The notes under the pieces were generated by a model. It saw only the letters and a program-made list of their open reading frames with translations, was not told the DNA's origin and did no database searches. A program made the translations under genes and the position numbers. A stretch of DNA of 64,000 nt from Hydractinia symbiolongicarpus (Eukaryota; Cnidaria; Hydrozoa; Anthoathecata; Hydractiniidae): contig NC_079883.1 in the NCBI RefSeq assembly GCF_029227915.1, positions 14,694,001 to 14,758,000 on the forward strand, in the 5' to 3' direction. Positions 51,392 through 63,198 of this stretch are shown piece by piece (the first letter of the stretch is position 1; each line of letters starts with the position of its first letter).

Positions 51392-54060
51392 TATAGAATA
51401 GCTTCACCAATTCGAGCAATGACGAACACTAAAAAATAACAGGCTTAGAACAAACAGCGCAGTGTACTAGGACCTGCTTCTGGCTAATGACTTTTAACAA
51501 CAGCGCGAAATCACAACAACAGTCAACAAACAAATGTTGACTAAAAAGCTTTTTGCAGGCCATCGGATTTTCCATTAACAAACGCCTAAACTCGTATTTG
51601 ATAAACTGGATTTAAAACACAGTAAAATATACTTTACCTATGTTTGTTTCTATACTGTGTTATATAAACTTTACAACAACAACAACAATAAAAACATAAT
51701 GGCGCCTGTCCAACACGCATCGTGTTACTTGATATTTTTACAGCATTTTCGAAATTTACAATAAACTCGACCATGGTTGTTATTTGCACAGCCAACTAAA
51801 TAAGAATACAATATTATTTATTGCTAAATTATCAGAGCATTCTTATTATAAACATTCGTACTTTTTATGATAAATTTGTTTATCTTTTAAAACTACGTGA
51901 TAAACATGTGTGAAATTTTACAAAGGGAAATAAAACATGCCCGCGGGCTTCTTTTCTTTGCATTTGTTTATTGTTTTGCGATCCTTTTGTAAGATAATTT
52001 GGTTATACCATAAGCTAGCGATTTCTCAGCAAAGTCTTTACATGATCTGATTTTCACTACCGTATTACATATTCTAATCCAACTAAATTGTTTTTGATAC
52101 TTGGTTTTGTGTCTAAGTACCACAAAACAACAACGTGAAAAGAAAACGAACTTTGGGATACAAATAGCTTGTGATATTCACACTTATTAATTGTTTATTC
52201 TCTTTGGAAAATTGGCGCGTATCACAAGTATTTTCTTACACTTTTGTTATTTCAATGCAATTGTATTGATAAAGCTCTCCTTGGCGGGCACTATCAAAAG
52301 AAAAAAAGGGTTCGCTTTAAAAAGATGTCCGATGTATTTAGGGATTTTCTAAGGCTAAGAAGCGAAACATATTTTCAATGCACATTTTTTCATAAGAAAA
52401 TAATAGTTGATTAGAGTAATTGACCTTAATATAAAAATTAAGAAAAACTTAGGGCAGAAAGATCATAAAATCACGAAATTTTGCGATAAAAACTTTTTCT
52501 CTTTTTCTTCTTCTTTACTTTTATTATTAGTAATCAAAAGTTTGCATTCGTTACTGTTTCCAAGAGTCGGGGAATCCGAGAAATTTTCGTAGCACCACAG
52601 AAGAATGAAAACATCAATGTTATTGTTTGTATCATTAACTTGAGATTTCCCTGTTTTCTGATCTTTTGCGTTAAAAAAAATTTGCGTTTTAAATTTACAA
52701 TTTCAAAAGGCATAAACTTTCGTGAAAATGACCAAAAAACGCGAAAAACGCGAAATTTTGCCCCTGAAAGCTTCTGCCCTTGAAGTATCCAAAAATATGG
52801 CACTGCCACGAAATTGTTATTTTTCCGGGTTTTTTTGCCAGTTCACAACCGTAATTATAATCGAGTGCGGAATTAAACTTTATTTTAAGTTGAATGGGGG
52901 TCACTGTTTATTCAGATACACTTGAACGTTACTTAAGCTAAAGAATTGCAAACTATATTCCCAAAAGATGTCTTATCAGAATTGTGTCTGAGAATATAAA
53001 CACCATAATGATAACCTTCTGCTACTGGAGTTTAGCACATTTTTAAAATCAGCTGAAAACTTTTCTATTTCTTCGATTAGGTGGATGTCCATTCGTTGAA
53101 TATCCAGATTTGTGTACTGCAACTGAATTAACATTTCTCAAGAGGGATATAATTTTGATAATTCAAGAATCGACTGAATACACAATTATTATGTTGTTCG
53201 CTTGTAATAAAATCTCTTTTCAGAAGTAAAAAAAAAACACAAAAAAACAACGTGTGTTGCTATTGGTTGAATAATTGAAATCAACATAAAACTCATAAGG
53301 CAAAACAAAATGTTAAATATAAAGTTGGCGTGCAAGACCGTACTGACTCTGCTTCTCTTGATGAACTCGCCTAAAAAGACCTATTTGTCATATAAAACAA
53401 ATTTAATTGAGACAAACAATATTGAGGGTACTTTTGCCCACACTGCTGCCCTCCACTTCAACAACCTTCCATTTCAACGTCGGCAAGTGGAAAACTATAA
53501 CAAATTTACAAACTTGGCGAAAAAATTTGATAGGGCAACAGTCAAACATTTTTAATTAATTTATCTGTTTTATCTTAGCCTTTTCTTGATACAGATTTGT
53601 CAGTATAACTTTTTTTCACACTCAATTGACTATGGTTACTTTTACTATACCTAATCTTTTGGTTTACTTATCGGTCGTCCTTTACTTTTTTTTTCTCAAT
53701 ATACACTTGGTTTAACTCTTGGCTATTTCCTATTACGGATAGTAAGTTTTTTGTTTTTTTGTTTTTTTTCACGTGACTTAACTTATTCCTTAATTTACAT
53801 TATCTAGACTACCAAGCCTCCTTTAGCTTTGACCATTTATAATGGTTCATAATGCTGTTCAATACGTTTTCACAACTCAAGACTTTTTGTATGATTATTT
53901 GACTGCTTCCTTCGTCTATGCTCTTTTGGTCATGTTTATTTTGTTTTTATTTCTGACTAAATTTATATTTACGTTCGACATACATTAAGTATTTACACAT
54001 TTCAGCATTAAGAACCATTGTAATTTATGGATGCTTGAAATATATGTCGTTTAATAATAT
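51392..54060. other. Gene-poor tract
   Basis: No complete gene. An 81-codon frame at 53310-53555 contains GTFAHTAALHFNNLP followed by a basic, Phe-containing stretch. This resembles the extreme C-terminus of jockey/CR1-type LINE proteins and may be a scrap of one (low confidence). CG-containing AATTTCGCG-type stretches near 52480 and 52740 look like remains of a MITE family. Confidence 0.4.
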
Positions 54061-54070
54061 TAATAATAAT

Positions 54071-54312
54071 AACAATAACAATAACAATAACAATAACAAT
54101 AACAATAACAATAACAATAACAATAACAATAACAATAACAATGACAATAACAATAACAATAACAATAACAATAACAATAACAATAACAATAACAATAACA
54201 ATAACAATAACAATAACAATAACAATAACAATAACAATAACAATAACAATAACAATAACAATAACAATAACAATAACAATAACAATAACAATAACAATAA
54301 CAATAACAATAA
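54071..54312. repeat. AACAAT hexamer tandem array, about 40 units
   Basis: Almost perfect 6-bp repeat with a single interruption (AATGAC near 54141), flanked by short (AAT)n runs. The long poly-Asn and poly-Leu frames across it are artefacts of the repeat. It is not a telomeric motif. Confidence 0.95.
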
Positions 54313-54329
54313 TAATAATAATAATTTTG

Positions 54330-55403
54330 CTCTTTTAACCGCCGTATTTATTCTGAGAATCTTAGGCTGTTTAGTCACGTGATCAAAAGCCGCAGAACCT
54401 CGTGACTATGGCTGGCTAGATTTTTGGGCAAAATAAATGCATCATAAAAGTGATAATGTCAAATGGAAAAGAAAAGAAAATTTGGCCAAATTTAGAAGTT
54501 AAACGATGAAAAACTTTGACACCAAAAAAGTGGAAATTCGAAAAACAGAAATATTTAAAATAAATAAAATAAGTGCAGGCGACAAAATTAATAAGGGTGA
54601 GGCTGAAAAAAAATAATATTGGAGAACAACCAAGAAAAGAAAAGGAAGTGTAACTGTGAAAAGGAAGAAGTTATGGAACATGTATAGGGATGTGAGATGG
54701 TTTTATAAAGTATAAAAAACAAGTTGATGCTGTAATTAAAGTAGAACACCGAGATGTAGCAAGAATTGATAGAAGAGCATCGACAGTAAAAAGAACGAGA
54801 TAAACAAATGAAGGTTAAAAAAGGATAAAAAATAGGAATAAAGGAAAAAAAGACTTGGTAAAGAAATTAAAAACAAGTGCTTGGAGTAAGGAAACTAAAT
54901 AAAGAATAAAGAAAAATAAAGATTAAAGCCATGGGGACGAGGTTTAAGCGTGTAAAAATCTAGGGGTCTTGGTTCTATCTGCGCAGGGTCTGATGATCTT
55001 TTCGCGCGGAGAAAGTTGATAATCATGGCAGATTAGGAAGCAAGTTATAACTGACTTGACTGGGTAACTAGCTAATATTTTTCGACTCTTCAATATAGCT
55101 ATTTAAAAAATAAATTCTTCAAAGATCAACATAACATCTATATGTGTGTGCTGTTTATTGACGTGTATTTAGTGCTGTTTTGCATATGTAGTTCTTTTGT
55201 TTTTCCTCATTTTTGATGCATCTAGCTAGGTAACTTTAGTATATGCTATGATCAATACGGGCCCTTCAATAGAATTTTCTCAGTGACAGTATTTTTTATA
55301 TCAGCTTTTGCTATTTCTCGCTGTCTTCCTTCTTGGTATACCTTGTTGTAGCTATAAAATATATAAAGCTACTTAGCTAGCTAGGTATTTTATATGTACT
55401 ATA
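54330..55403. other. Intergenic
   Basis: No gene seen. A GGGGACGAGGTT tract lies at about 54943. Purine-rich plus strand between 54460 and 54930. Confidence 0.5.
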
Positions 55404-55411
55404 GTTGGTGG

Positions 55412-55705
55412 ACGAGAAGGTGCCGATAAGCCGCATACCTCGTAAAAAAATCAAGTATTTGCCCGAAATACCCCGCATAGACCCGAATAATGCCTGAAAA
55501 AGAAAAGAAAACTCCTTTATCTTCAAGCACTTTCATCCAAACTATCGTCCGCATGGTATGTTACAAGAAATTGCATTTTGGGAATGTTCCAGGCAAGTTC
55601 AGGAAAGTGCGGGCGGTTTCGGACGACAACTGCCAATTTATTTAAAAAAGTCGCCCAAACTCGCCCTTTTATATGCCGGCGTTTGTGGCTTATTGGCACC
55701 CTCTT
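55412..55705. mobile_element. hAT-like MITE, intact 294-bp copy
   Basis: Ends AGGTGCCGATAAGCCGC and the near-complement GTGGCTTATTGGCACC, flanked by GTTGGTGG (55404-55411) and GTTGGTGC (55706-55713), 7 of 8 matching. The interior matches the two outer pieces of 36470-37708, including CAAGTATT.GCCCGAA, ATCGTCCGCATGG and AAAGTGCGGGCGGTTTCGG. Confidence 0.85.
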
Positions 55706-55713
55706 GTTGGTGC

Positions 55714-56764
55714 CCTGTGGAAAAATAAAACAAATTGCGCGCGTCTCGCTACTTGCAGTACCAGTTTGTGTGACAGAAAGACAGACGTATGCGGGTATTA
55801 TAATATAGATTATATTATTTCCAACTGTTTTCATATCGCTATTAGAAAAAAGCGTGTGTTTCACGTCAATGCTTCGTCTATAGATTGTTGTTTCAGTATA
55901 AACAAATGCATGGAAACTTTCTGATTCAACTCCATCACAGGCTCTTTTTGTTTTCCTGTAGTTTATAATGTATATTAAAATTATTCGATTGAATGCTCTA
56001 ACATTGGGTAGCACAAGAAGCAATCAACTGTTAGAGAAGATGCTTAAACAAGACATACTAAAAACTGAAAGCTCTAAATTATTCAAATTAGAACGATATA
56101 TGTTTATATGGAGTAGGTTTGTATTCTGAATGTATAAAGCTTTCATGGTGTGGCGAAACAAGGACCAACTTGTAGATGATAGGACCGCCTAAAACAAGTA
56201 AATTCTGATACTCATGTGTAGTGAGATGCAGCAGGAGAGCCAGAAAACCTGTTTTAAAGTGCTGAAAAGATAGAACTTTAGGAATCCACAACACTTATTG
56301 CAGTTTGCCAGGATAACAGGTTTATTTTTTAAAAAAAAATGAAAAGTGGCTATATTAGGGCAATATACGCTATGCTGTTTTGGCAGTCATGGAAAAATTA
56401 CCTAACATGTTCTGCTAATAAGGCAAGGGGTGAGACAAAAAAACTATGTGCTTAATGCCTACTTAGGATAAATCAGTTTTTTAAGTGCCCATCTCTAGCT
56501 CTTTAGAGAGAATTTGTAAAGTTAAAAAGTTTCATCTGTACGCCTGCATCCTGACAGGCAAGAAAAGAAGGACTACATAGGCCAAATCAACTTTTTATGT
56601 TTCTCTATAAATCAGACAAAAATCTATATGTATTTTCAAAAACACTTTATTTAAAAGATATAAAAATGCACGAAGCTTTTTGTAACATTGTTACATTATC
56701 AAGTGAAAAGTATTTCTAAGCTAAAAACATATACATGTATCTACAGTAAAATAAATAGTACTTG
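55714..56764. other. Intergenic
   Basis: No gene supported; the long minus-strand frame across 55523-56023 runs through the MITE and has no family features. AT-rich sequence with no repeat recognised. Confidence 0.45.
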
Positions 56765-57620
56765 TCCGTATTAATACGTACTTGCTTTGGCAATTATAGA
56801 CCAGTTAAACTCATGATCCAGATTCTGGACGAGATGTTTGGATGGCTCTGATTTCTCATTAGAAGAATTGTGCTCACTATATTTGACGGTTATATATATT
56901 GTGTTATTCACTGATATATTGTAAATTACAAAAACAATTTCCTTTTTAAAATATGTTGCTTTTGTGATGAATGGTGTCTTTAAGTTTGAAAAGGGATCTT
57001 TATTGGAAGTTTTCCAGGTGTAAATGACCTTAGGTAAATGACCAGTAGGTTGATGTTCTTGATGACTTTCTTGATCGTGTTTTAATTTTTTTGGCAAAAA
57101 GCTATTTAATAAGCACTTTGGGTCTTGTATCTGGTTCTTCAAAAAGTCACGTAGGAACAATCATATTATCGTCTTTATTGGATTCCTTAGTTGAATACAA
57201 TTGACCCTTGATGAATCTAGGAGGATAACCCTACTGCTTTATATTTATTGTGTATTCTCGACAGATGGTTTTTGAAGGAACTCCCAATACATTTGGCTCT
57301 GCTCAACTCTCCTTTAACGAGACTACTTTTGCACCGAGTGGGAACCTTGGATGTCCAGTTGAATGGTCGTTTAGTTTCCTTGAGGTGAACGCAGCAACTT
57401 ATTCGGCCATCTTAAGATCTTGCTATTGCTGTATCCAGGAACTTTGAAGGATTTTCTGCTACTGTCAGTTTGATATTTGGATAGAAGCTGTTGAGTTCCT
57501 CAAACAAGTCATCCCTCACTCCCTTCTTATCTCGAATGTAATTGTCATCTACATATCGTTTGTGAAACCTTGGTCATTTTGGTACCACAATTGCTTTCTC
57601 CATTTTATTCATGAAGCACC
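56765..57620 (-). mobile_element. Degenerate Penelope-like element (RT end plus GIY-YIG endonuclease)
   Basis: Reading the minus strand: FHKRYVDDNYIRD (RT catalytic YVDD, about 57570), LNSFYPNIKLTVAENPSKFLDTAI, then RPFNWTSKVP and GYPPRFI in shifted frames. The sequence ends in a region with SEHNSSNEKSEPSKHL and HEFNWSII, the end of a Penelope-type GIY-YIG domain. The order RT then GIY-YIG and the FLDT motif are diagnostic of the group. Stops and frameshifts show it is dead; the 5' part is missing. Confidence 0.85.
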
Positions 57621-58308
57621 CCATTAAAAGTATTAGGAATGTATAAATTGGTGTAATTGTTTTTCTTAGCTTTTATTTTTTCTGCTTAAGAGCAGACTTA
57701 TATTTTTTGCATGTGCCTATATGTGTGCACATGTGCATTGCAGTGAGTTATTTTGAAAGTTTGTTAAATGTTAAAAAAAATCAAATTATTTTCCATATTT
57801 CAATTTGCCATGCAAATATGTGCTAATAAATTGTGTTAGTGAAATTTGTCATAAGTTAAATGTCATAAGTTAAATGTCATATGTTAAATGTTCTGGTCTA
57901 CAAAATATCACAAGACCACTCAAACTCAAAAACCGTCTCAAATCTTGGATGCCAATAACTTAAAAACACAATGAAAATTTGTACCTAAAGAGGTGAGCCT
58001 TAGTTTCTGTAGTTTCTGGTCTATAAAAATTAAAAAAATTAAAAAAAAAATTCTCAGATGGTGTCTTATTCTTATAAAACTTAGCTCTTAAAATCCAACA
58101 TATATTTAATTGAGCAAGTTTTCCTATTTAACACTTATTTGCTGACTTTTCACTATTACTGTGATAAATTTTATCGGATTAGTAGGGACCACTTTTTGTC
58201 TTTACAGAATATGTAATTTGCAAAATGATAAAAAATAACACTTTACTACCAGCTCTACAAAACAGTATCATGCATCACATTTTCATAAAAGAAGCCAACA
58301 TGATTAAA
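57621..58308. other. Intergenic, with a short tandem repeat
   Basis: Three units of GTCATAAGTTAAAT occupy 57848-57889, the last with one change. Otherwise AT-rich with no gene. Confidence 0.6.
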
Positions 58309-58680
58309 GGGAACCTGAGGTATACAATGATGTTGAAGTTATATTATAGAGCTTAAAAATTGGATTAACAAGTCTTTTTAAATTTTTTAAAAACCTCATT
58401 TTGTTCTAAAATATTCACATTTAAAAAATTTCACATTTAATTATGTTGCATAAATTAATATGCCATTTTAAGTAATAGCAAACTTTGACATTTTCTATTA
58501 TTAATAATTTTAAACCTGGTAACGGATCTGCATTTAAACTTTATTAATGCATAGATGTTATAAAGGTGAATTAATTAACAATAAATTTTTTTCTAAAATG
58601 ACACTCGTTTGCTCTTCCCAGGCCTCTTAATTTTTTGCTGACGACCCCATAACTTGGGATCTATCTCGGTTTGTGTCTCC
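58309..58680 (+). repeat. Dispersed repeat, copy 3
   Basis: Matches 35571-35960 along its whole length, beginning GGGAACCTGAGGTAT and ending near CTTGGGATCT. It is preceded by TTAAA, which may be part of a TTAA-type target. Confidence 0.85.
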
Positions 58681-58734
58681 AAACAGCGTGAAAAATATGA
58701 GAGGGCCAATACTTCTGCAGATCAGAAAGTGAAT

Positions 58735-58893
58735 TGTTTGAAAAAGCTCAGTTTGGGTTTCGTTTGTGAGAAAGGACTTGATCCAGTCATAGATCTTAAA
58801 AACACCTATTTTTTTCATTTTTGATAGTACAATACCATAATAAACCTTGTTACACGCCCTAGAAAAGTCAATGTGTATCAACATTTTAACCAT
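58735..58893 (-). mobile_element. Scrap of jockey/CR1-type LINE reverse transcriptase
   Basis: The minus strand reads HIDFSRACNKVYYGIVLSKM then KIYDWIKSFLTNETQTE. This corresponds to the usual D-F-S-K-A-F-D-x-V ... WI.SFL.NR.Q block of LINE RT. It is only about 50 codons and adjoins the dispersed repeat copy 3, into which the frame runs by chance. Confidence 0.65.
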
Positions 58894-61370
58894 TTAAAAA
58901 AAGTTGTAAACTTCTAAAATATGGGAGGCAAATGTAATAGGTTCTTACTGTGCTTTATTTTGAGGAGTAATTAAAGTCAGAGAAGTCAAGTTGGTTTGTT
59001 GGCTCCTTCAAAGAGTACTAAAAGTAGATACCGTATTTGCTATAGCTTTTGTATCATGGATAAGTTCGCTTTTGCTTTCATGCTCTTATGCAATGTCTCA
59101 CTATAACTGAAGAAATAACTCGGTTTGAATGAGTTTTGTGAGTGTGAGTTTGACTTTTTTGAAGAAGACTTTACTAAGACTAAAACTTCTGCTACGGATA
59201 ACTAATGTCGAGAACTAGGGGATTTCTTACGGGTGGCTTGATTTTTTTTCCAGGATGTAGATGGAGCAGATTTCGTTGATAAGAGTCTAGTTTAATCAAT
59301 GGTTGAGAAGATTTTTCAGTAGTTTTCTGCTGTGAGTTATGTAAGGAATTCAATCTATTAAAACCATTTTTGTTGCATTTAATGTAATTGTGATGCATTG
59401 GAATATTTATTGTTGTAGGATGGCAAGCCTTAAAAGATGATAGTCACTGATAGATTGAAGAGTATGGACTATTTAGAATTCATTAGTAACGTCTTTGTTT
59501 CTGTGTTGACTTTAAGATCATGAATTCAAAGACTGCTGATGTTGAAATTAACATTTATATTGCATGTAGTTCTAGGTAAATAATCCAAAGAAAAAATAAT
59601 GTAAATTATTGAAAAGGAAAAATATCCAAATTTCGCAAGAATTAATTTTCGCTAATTTCGCGATTAATAAGTGTTTCAATAATATTCCGAGGGAACTAAT
59701 TTTCGCGATATTTATTTCCTGCCTCAAAGTTGTATTAATTAATTGTGTTGACGAACAAGTATATGGCATTTTTGTTTTGTCCCTTAAAAAAGACTTGAAA
59801 ACATGGACAAGATCGTCTGGTTGACCGTCAAGTTAAGAGTTTTAAGTATAATATTTCTATATCTCTTCTTTGGTCTGATCTGAGTACCAAATTTTCATTG
59901 TCTGCAACAATATCAGCGTTTTTTTGTCTTTAATAAAGGGTGTTTGCAAGATTGTAAGTACTGTGGACCGTTGTAGGTATCGAAATATTAAAGCAAATGT
60001 CCTCCCTGCAGCATTTCTAGAAGGAAAAGGGTAACGAAAAAACTCATTTCTATTTTAAAGCCGGGTTTGCTTTGATCGATTAATCTTAAATGGTTTATCA
60101 AATAGTGTAAGTAGAAGAAAATCGAGTATATTTTTTAAGATAAAAATGAAGATGGGATGCAAGGTATATTTATTGGTTTATATTTTTTATTTATTGTGCT
60201 AAAATTTCCTATAAAAAGGTCTAACTTGTAACTTAAAAAAATGTTTAAGTGATGGCCCTATTGATAAAAGAGCATGCAGAAGATTATACAGAAAGTGAGT
60301 GTGATCTGAAAGGGACTTGTCTACAGAACATTGTTGACAAAAAACTTATTGAACCTTTCAAAAATAAAATCTAAATTTGGAAAAGCATGTTCACTATTTA
60401 CCTCGTGGCATTTTATGTACACGACTGTTCTTTTTAGGTTGTTTAAAAAATTATGGATTGTGGAATGTATTGGCACTTGGTTTTCAATCTTTAATTTTCA
60501 CAAATAAGTATATGGCTTGCATTTGTCGCGATGATTAAATCTCGCGAAGCATGGACAATAGGGAAAATGTTTAAGAGGATTACAGGATTGATAATAAACA
60601 AATCGTGGCGAAAGGTAGTACGATATATTAAATATACACAGGGAATAAATACACTTTATTTTATATGCTTAGATTTTTTCAATCTGAGCCTGAATTTAAT
60701 GCTTGACGTGTGCTTAATGTTAATGCTAATTTTGATGATCTGGTACTATGTTTGATATAAACATTTGAACCTTGCAATGATCTCTTAAATGTTCGATTTT
60801 CAACATTCGATATGCTTTTTCTGATCATTAATATCACTTATAAGCTTTATACTTATAAAATAAAGTCTGGTTAATTATCCTTTTAACAAACTTCACAAAT
60901 TTTGCGAATGAGAAATGTTTGTGTACAATTTCGGGCAGATTTTTTTCTAAAATTCTGAGTTTCGAGAAATTTATCTCGCAAATATTTAAGTGTTTGCAAT
61001 CGTCTGGAGAACCCGATTGTACATTAAAAATCATTTGAGAGTTAGTTACCCTAGTTATCTGAGATATATATTATAAAGCTGATATTATAAATAATTTCAA
61101 CTGCCACCTCGTAAAATATTAATAAAATTAATAAAGTAGATTGATGTATTGACAGGAGTCCTGCTGAGAAGAATTTGAAGAGTATAAAACAGGCCAACTC
61201 TATATATTTTCAGGAAATCTTTAAAGTTAATAAACATTCAAAGTGCTAAAAAGTACGTGTCTTAAAAAACGTATATTGCAGCTCCCTAAAACTTAAAATT
61301 CTGAAAACGAACAGAAAGTTTTTGTTATGTAGACATGTCACTGTCATTGTACACAATTTTGTTATTTTAG
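58894..61370. other. Intergenic upstream of the DUF4246 gene
   Basis: No gene seen. Two stretches rich in TTTCGC/GCGAAA (59630-59720 and 60890-60990) look like remains of the same MITE family as 22972-23200. Confidence 0.5.
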
Positions 61371-61372
61371 AT
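61371..61372 (+). promoter_or_regulatory. Splice-acceptor-like AG just before the DUF4246 start
   Basis: TTGTTATTTTAG ends ten bases before the ATG. This fits either a 5' UTR intron or a trans-splice acceptor for a spliced leader, which is known in hydrozoans. A strong T-rich tract supports the acceptor; the choice between the two cannot be made here. Confidence 0.45.
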
Positions 61373-61382
61373 ATATAAAAAA

Positions 61383-63198
61383 ATGGCTACAAAGTCAATT
61401 GAAGTTAGTAAAGGACCTTCATATAGCATTTCAAAACTTGTGTTAGAGTATTGCGAAAAATGGCAAGACCAGTCTTTTGTGCCTGGCGAAAAGTTTCCCT
61501 TTCCAGGTCTGGAAACCGCAGATGGTTTCACGTTTGTTGAAGCAGTTGCGCAGGAAATGCCTGAGTATGATAACCGAGATGAAGACGTTTATGAAGACAA
61601 AGACTTGCAGCTTCGTATTACAGTCCATGCTGACAGCGCCATGCATAAGGTTGAAACTGCAAAAGGTTCCGAAACGTTACTAAAAAAATTGAGCAAGTGG
61701 TTAATCGGCGATTCCGAGGATTACATGAAAGTTTTGAATCATGAAATTCTTGAGAGCACAGAGCAGTATCATAAAATTTGCGTGGTTTTGATTGTCGATT
61801 CCTACGTCGTTAGTCACGTAATTGGAGAAGTTTCTGATTCTCCATTCTATGATGTTGTATGGAACCCAGTGATGAATAGTTTAATCCAGGAAGGAGTCTG
61901 TTATGCGCACGGAAAGGTGCCTGTCGCATTGCGCGACGGATTAAGAAAGCAGATTGACAATTTAGCTAAAAACACACCAATTGATTTTCATCCTAACTCG
62001 AAGGATATTGTGCGTGATCTGGTCCATCCAGCATTGTATACCTACGTGAAGGGTGTTTCGAAATTAACTTCAAAAACACCTAAAGAAGTGTCGTCTGAAG
62101 AAAAGTTTGATTTCTGGGGACGACCCTATGAAGACTCGAAATACCAGTGGTTGCCTACACCGTTTAGCATTTCAGATGATGGAAAATGTAGCATAGCTGA
62201 GTATATTAACAACCTTAACAGAGAAAAGTTTTCAGGCCTCTACACTGAATTAGAGTCACTGTTTAATATTTTTCTGCCATATTTTGAAGAAGTTTGGTCT
62301 TATGCGAAAACAATGAAATTTTTTAAAGATCCTGAGGAAAACGAGGAACAAAGCACAGAACCACCATTTGTCAAGGAGCCTGTTAGTTTCAAAGGAAAGG
62401 AATTGCAAGTGATCGTTAAAATTGTAGAGTACAAGTTACAGCCAGGACAGTCATACGAGGGGGTGTGGCATGCAGAAGGAATGTCCCATGAGAATATCGT
62501 TATGACAGGTACTCTTTCAAATATTCTAAAAGTATTACCAACTTAGCTAATACGTTCTTTTATAATCATATTCTTTTTTAAGCAGAGTCCGAATATGTTT
62601 TGCTAGAATTCAAAACAAAGGATGGATTATGCTAGCAATTTTCTGCACCTTTCTATGTTTATGCTTTGTGCAATTTTTTGTGGAAATTGCCATCATGGCT
62701 GAAATATTTTTATAATATTATTGGAATTATTGATTTTTTTAATTATATTTAGGTATTTATTTTTTGGATCGCGACATGGATATTACTGGTGGAGATTTGC
62801 GATACAAGCGTGCTTTCACCGTTTATGAACGCAATCAAATATTTTGGAATGTAGCACAAGAACGCCCCTCTGTGGTCAATACGTTTGCGTCAGAAGGGTT
62901 TGTGCCACTTGGAAGATTCCCAACTGAAGAAGGATTCATGCTGGTGTTTCCAAACTGCCATATCCACAAGATAGCTAAAATGGTAAACACAGCTGCAAAT
63001 AAAGCAGCTTCGCGTCGTATTGTCGTGTTTTTTGTGGTGAATCCGGAGAAAAAAATTATTTCAACACGTGAAGTTCCGAAGCAACAAGATGTTATCAGTT
63101 TGACTGAGGCGAAGAGGTATCGACTGGAATCGATGGCTGAACGGAAATACGACAAGGAAAAGCTGAATGTTCGAGACATTGAACTCTGCGAGCATTAA
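61383..63198 (+). CDS. DUF4246 family protein, putative Fe(II)/2-oxoglutarate-type oxygenase
   Basis: Two exons, 61383-62508 and 62753-63198, join in frame through G|GT to give 523 residues. The family (Pfam DUF4246) is known largely from fungi; the substrate is unknown. Conserved blocks: FPGLETADGFTFVEAV near the start, FDFWGRPYEDSKYQWLPTPF in the middle, and a C-terminal part with LQPGQSYEGVWHAEGMSHEN, TGGDLRYKRAF, GFMLVFPNCHIHKI and RRIVVFFVVNPE. H363-x-E365, H445 or H447, and R463 or R464 could be a metal triad plus a 2-oxoglutarate-binding Arg in a double-stranded beta-helix (inference; typical triads use HxD). The start is the first ATG after an acceptor-like site and the conserved N-terminus follows closely. 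The intron interrupts the catalytic-type domain. Cytosolic by default: no signal peptide or membrane helix. Confidence 0.9.

Noticed and set aside
54025-54382. Open frames of more than 110 residues of poly-Asn, poly-Leu or Thr-Ile repeats on both strands
   Set aside because: They are the translation of the AACAAT tandem array, not a protein.
55523-56023. 166-codon minus-strand frame
   Set aside because: It begins in unique DNA and runs through most of the hAT-like MITE, with no family motif; a chance frame.
58627-58893. Reading the whole 88-codon frame as one gene
   Set aside because: Only the first 50 codons resemble LINE RT; the rest is translated dispersed repeat.
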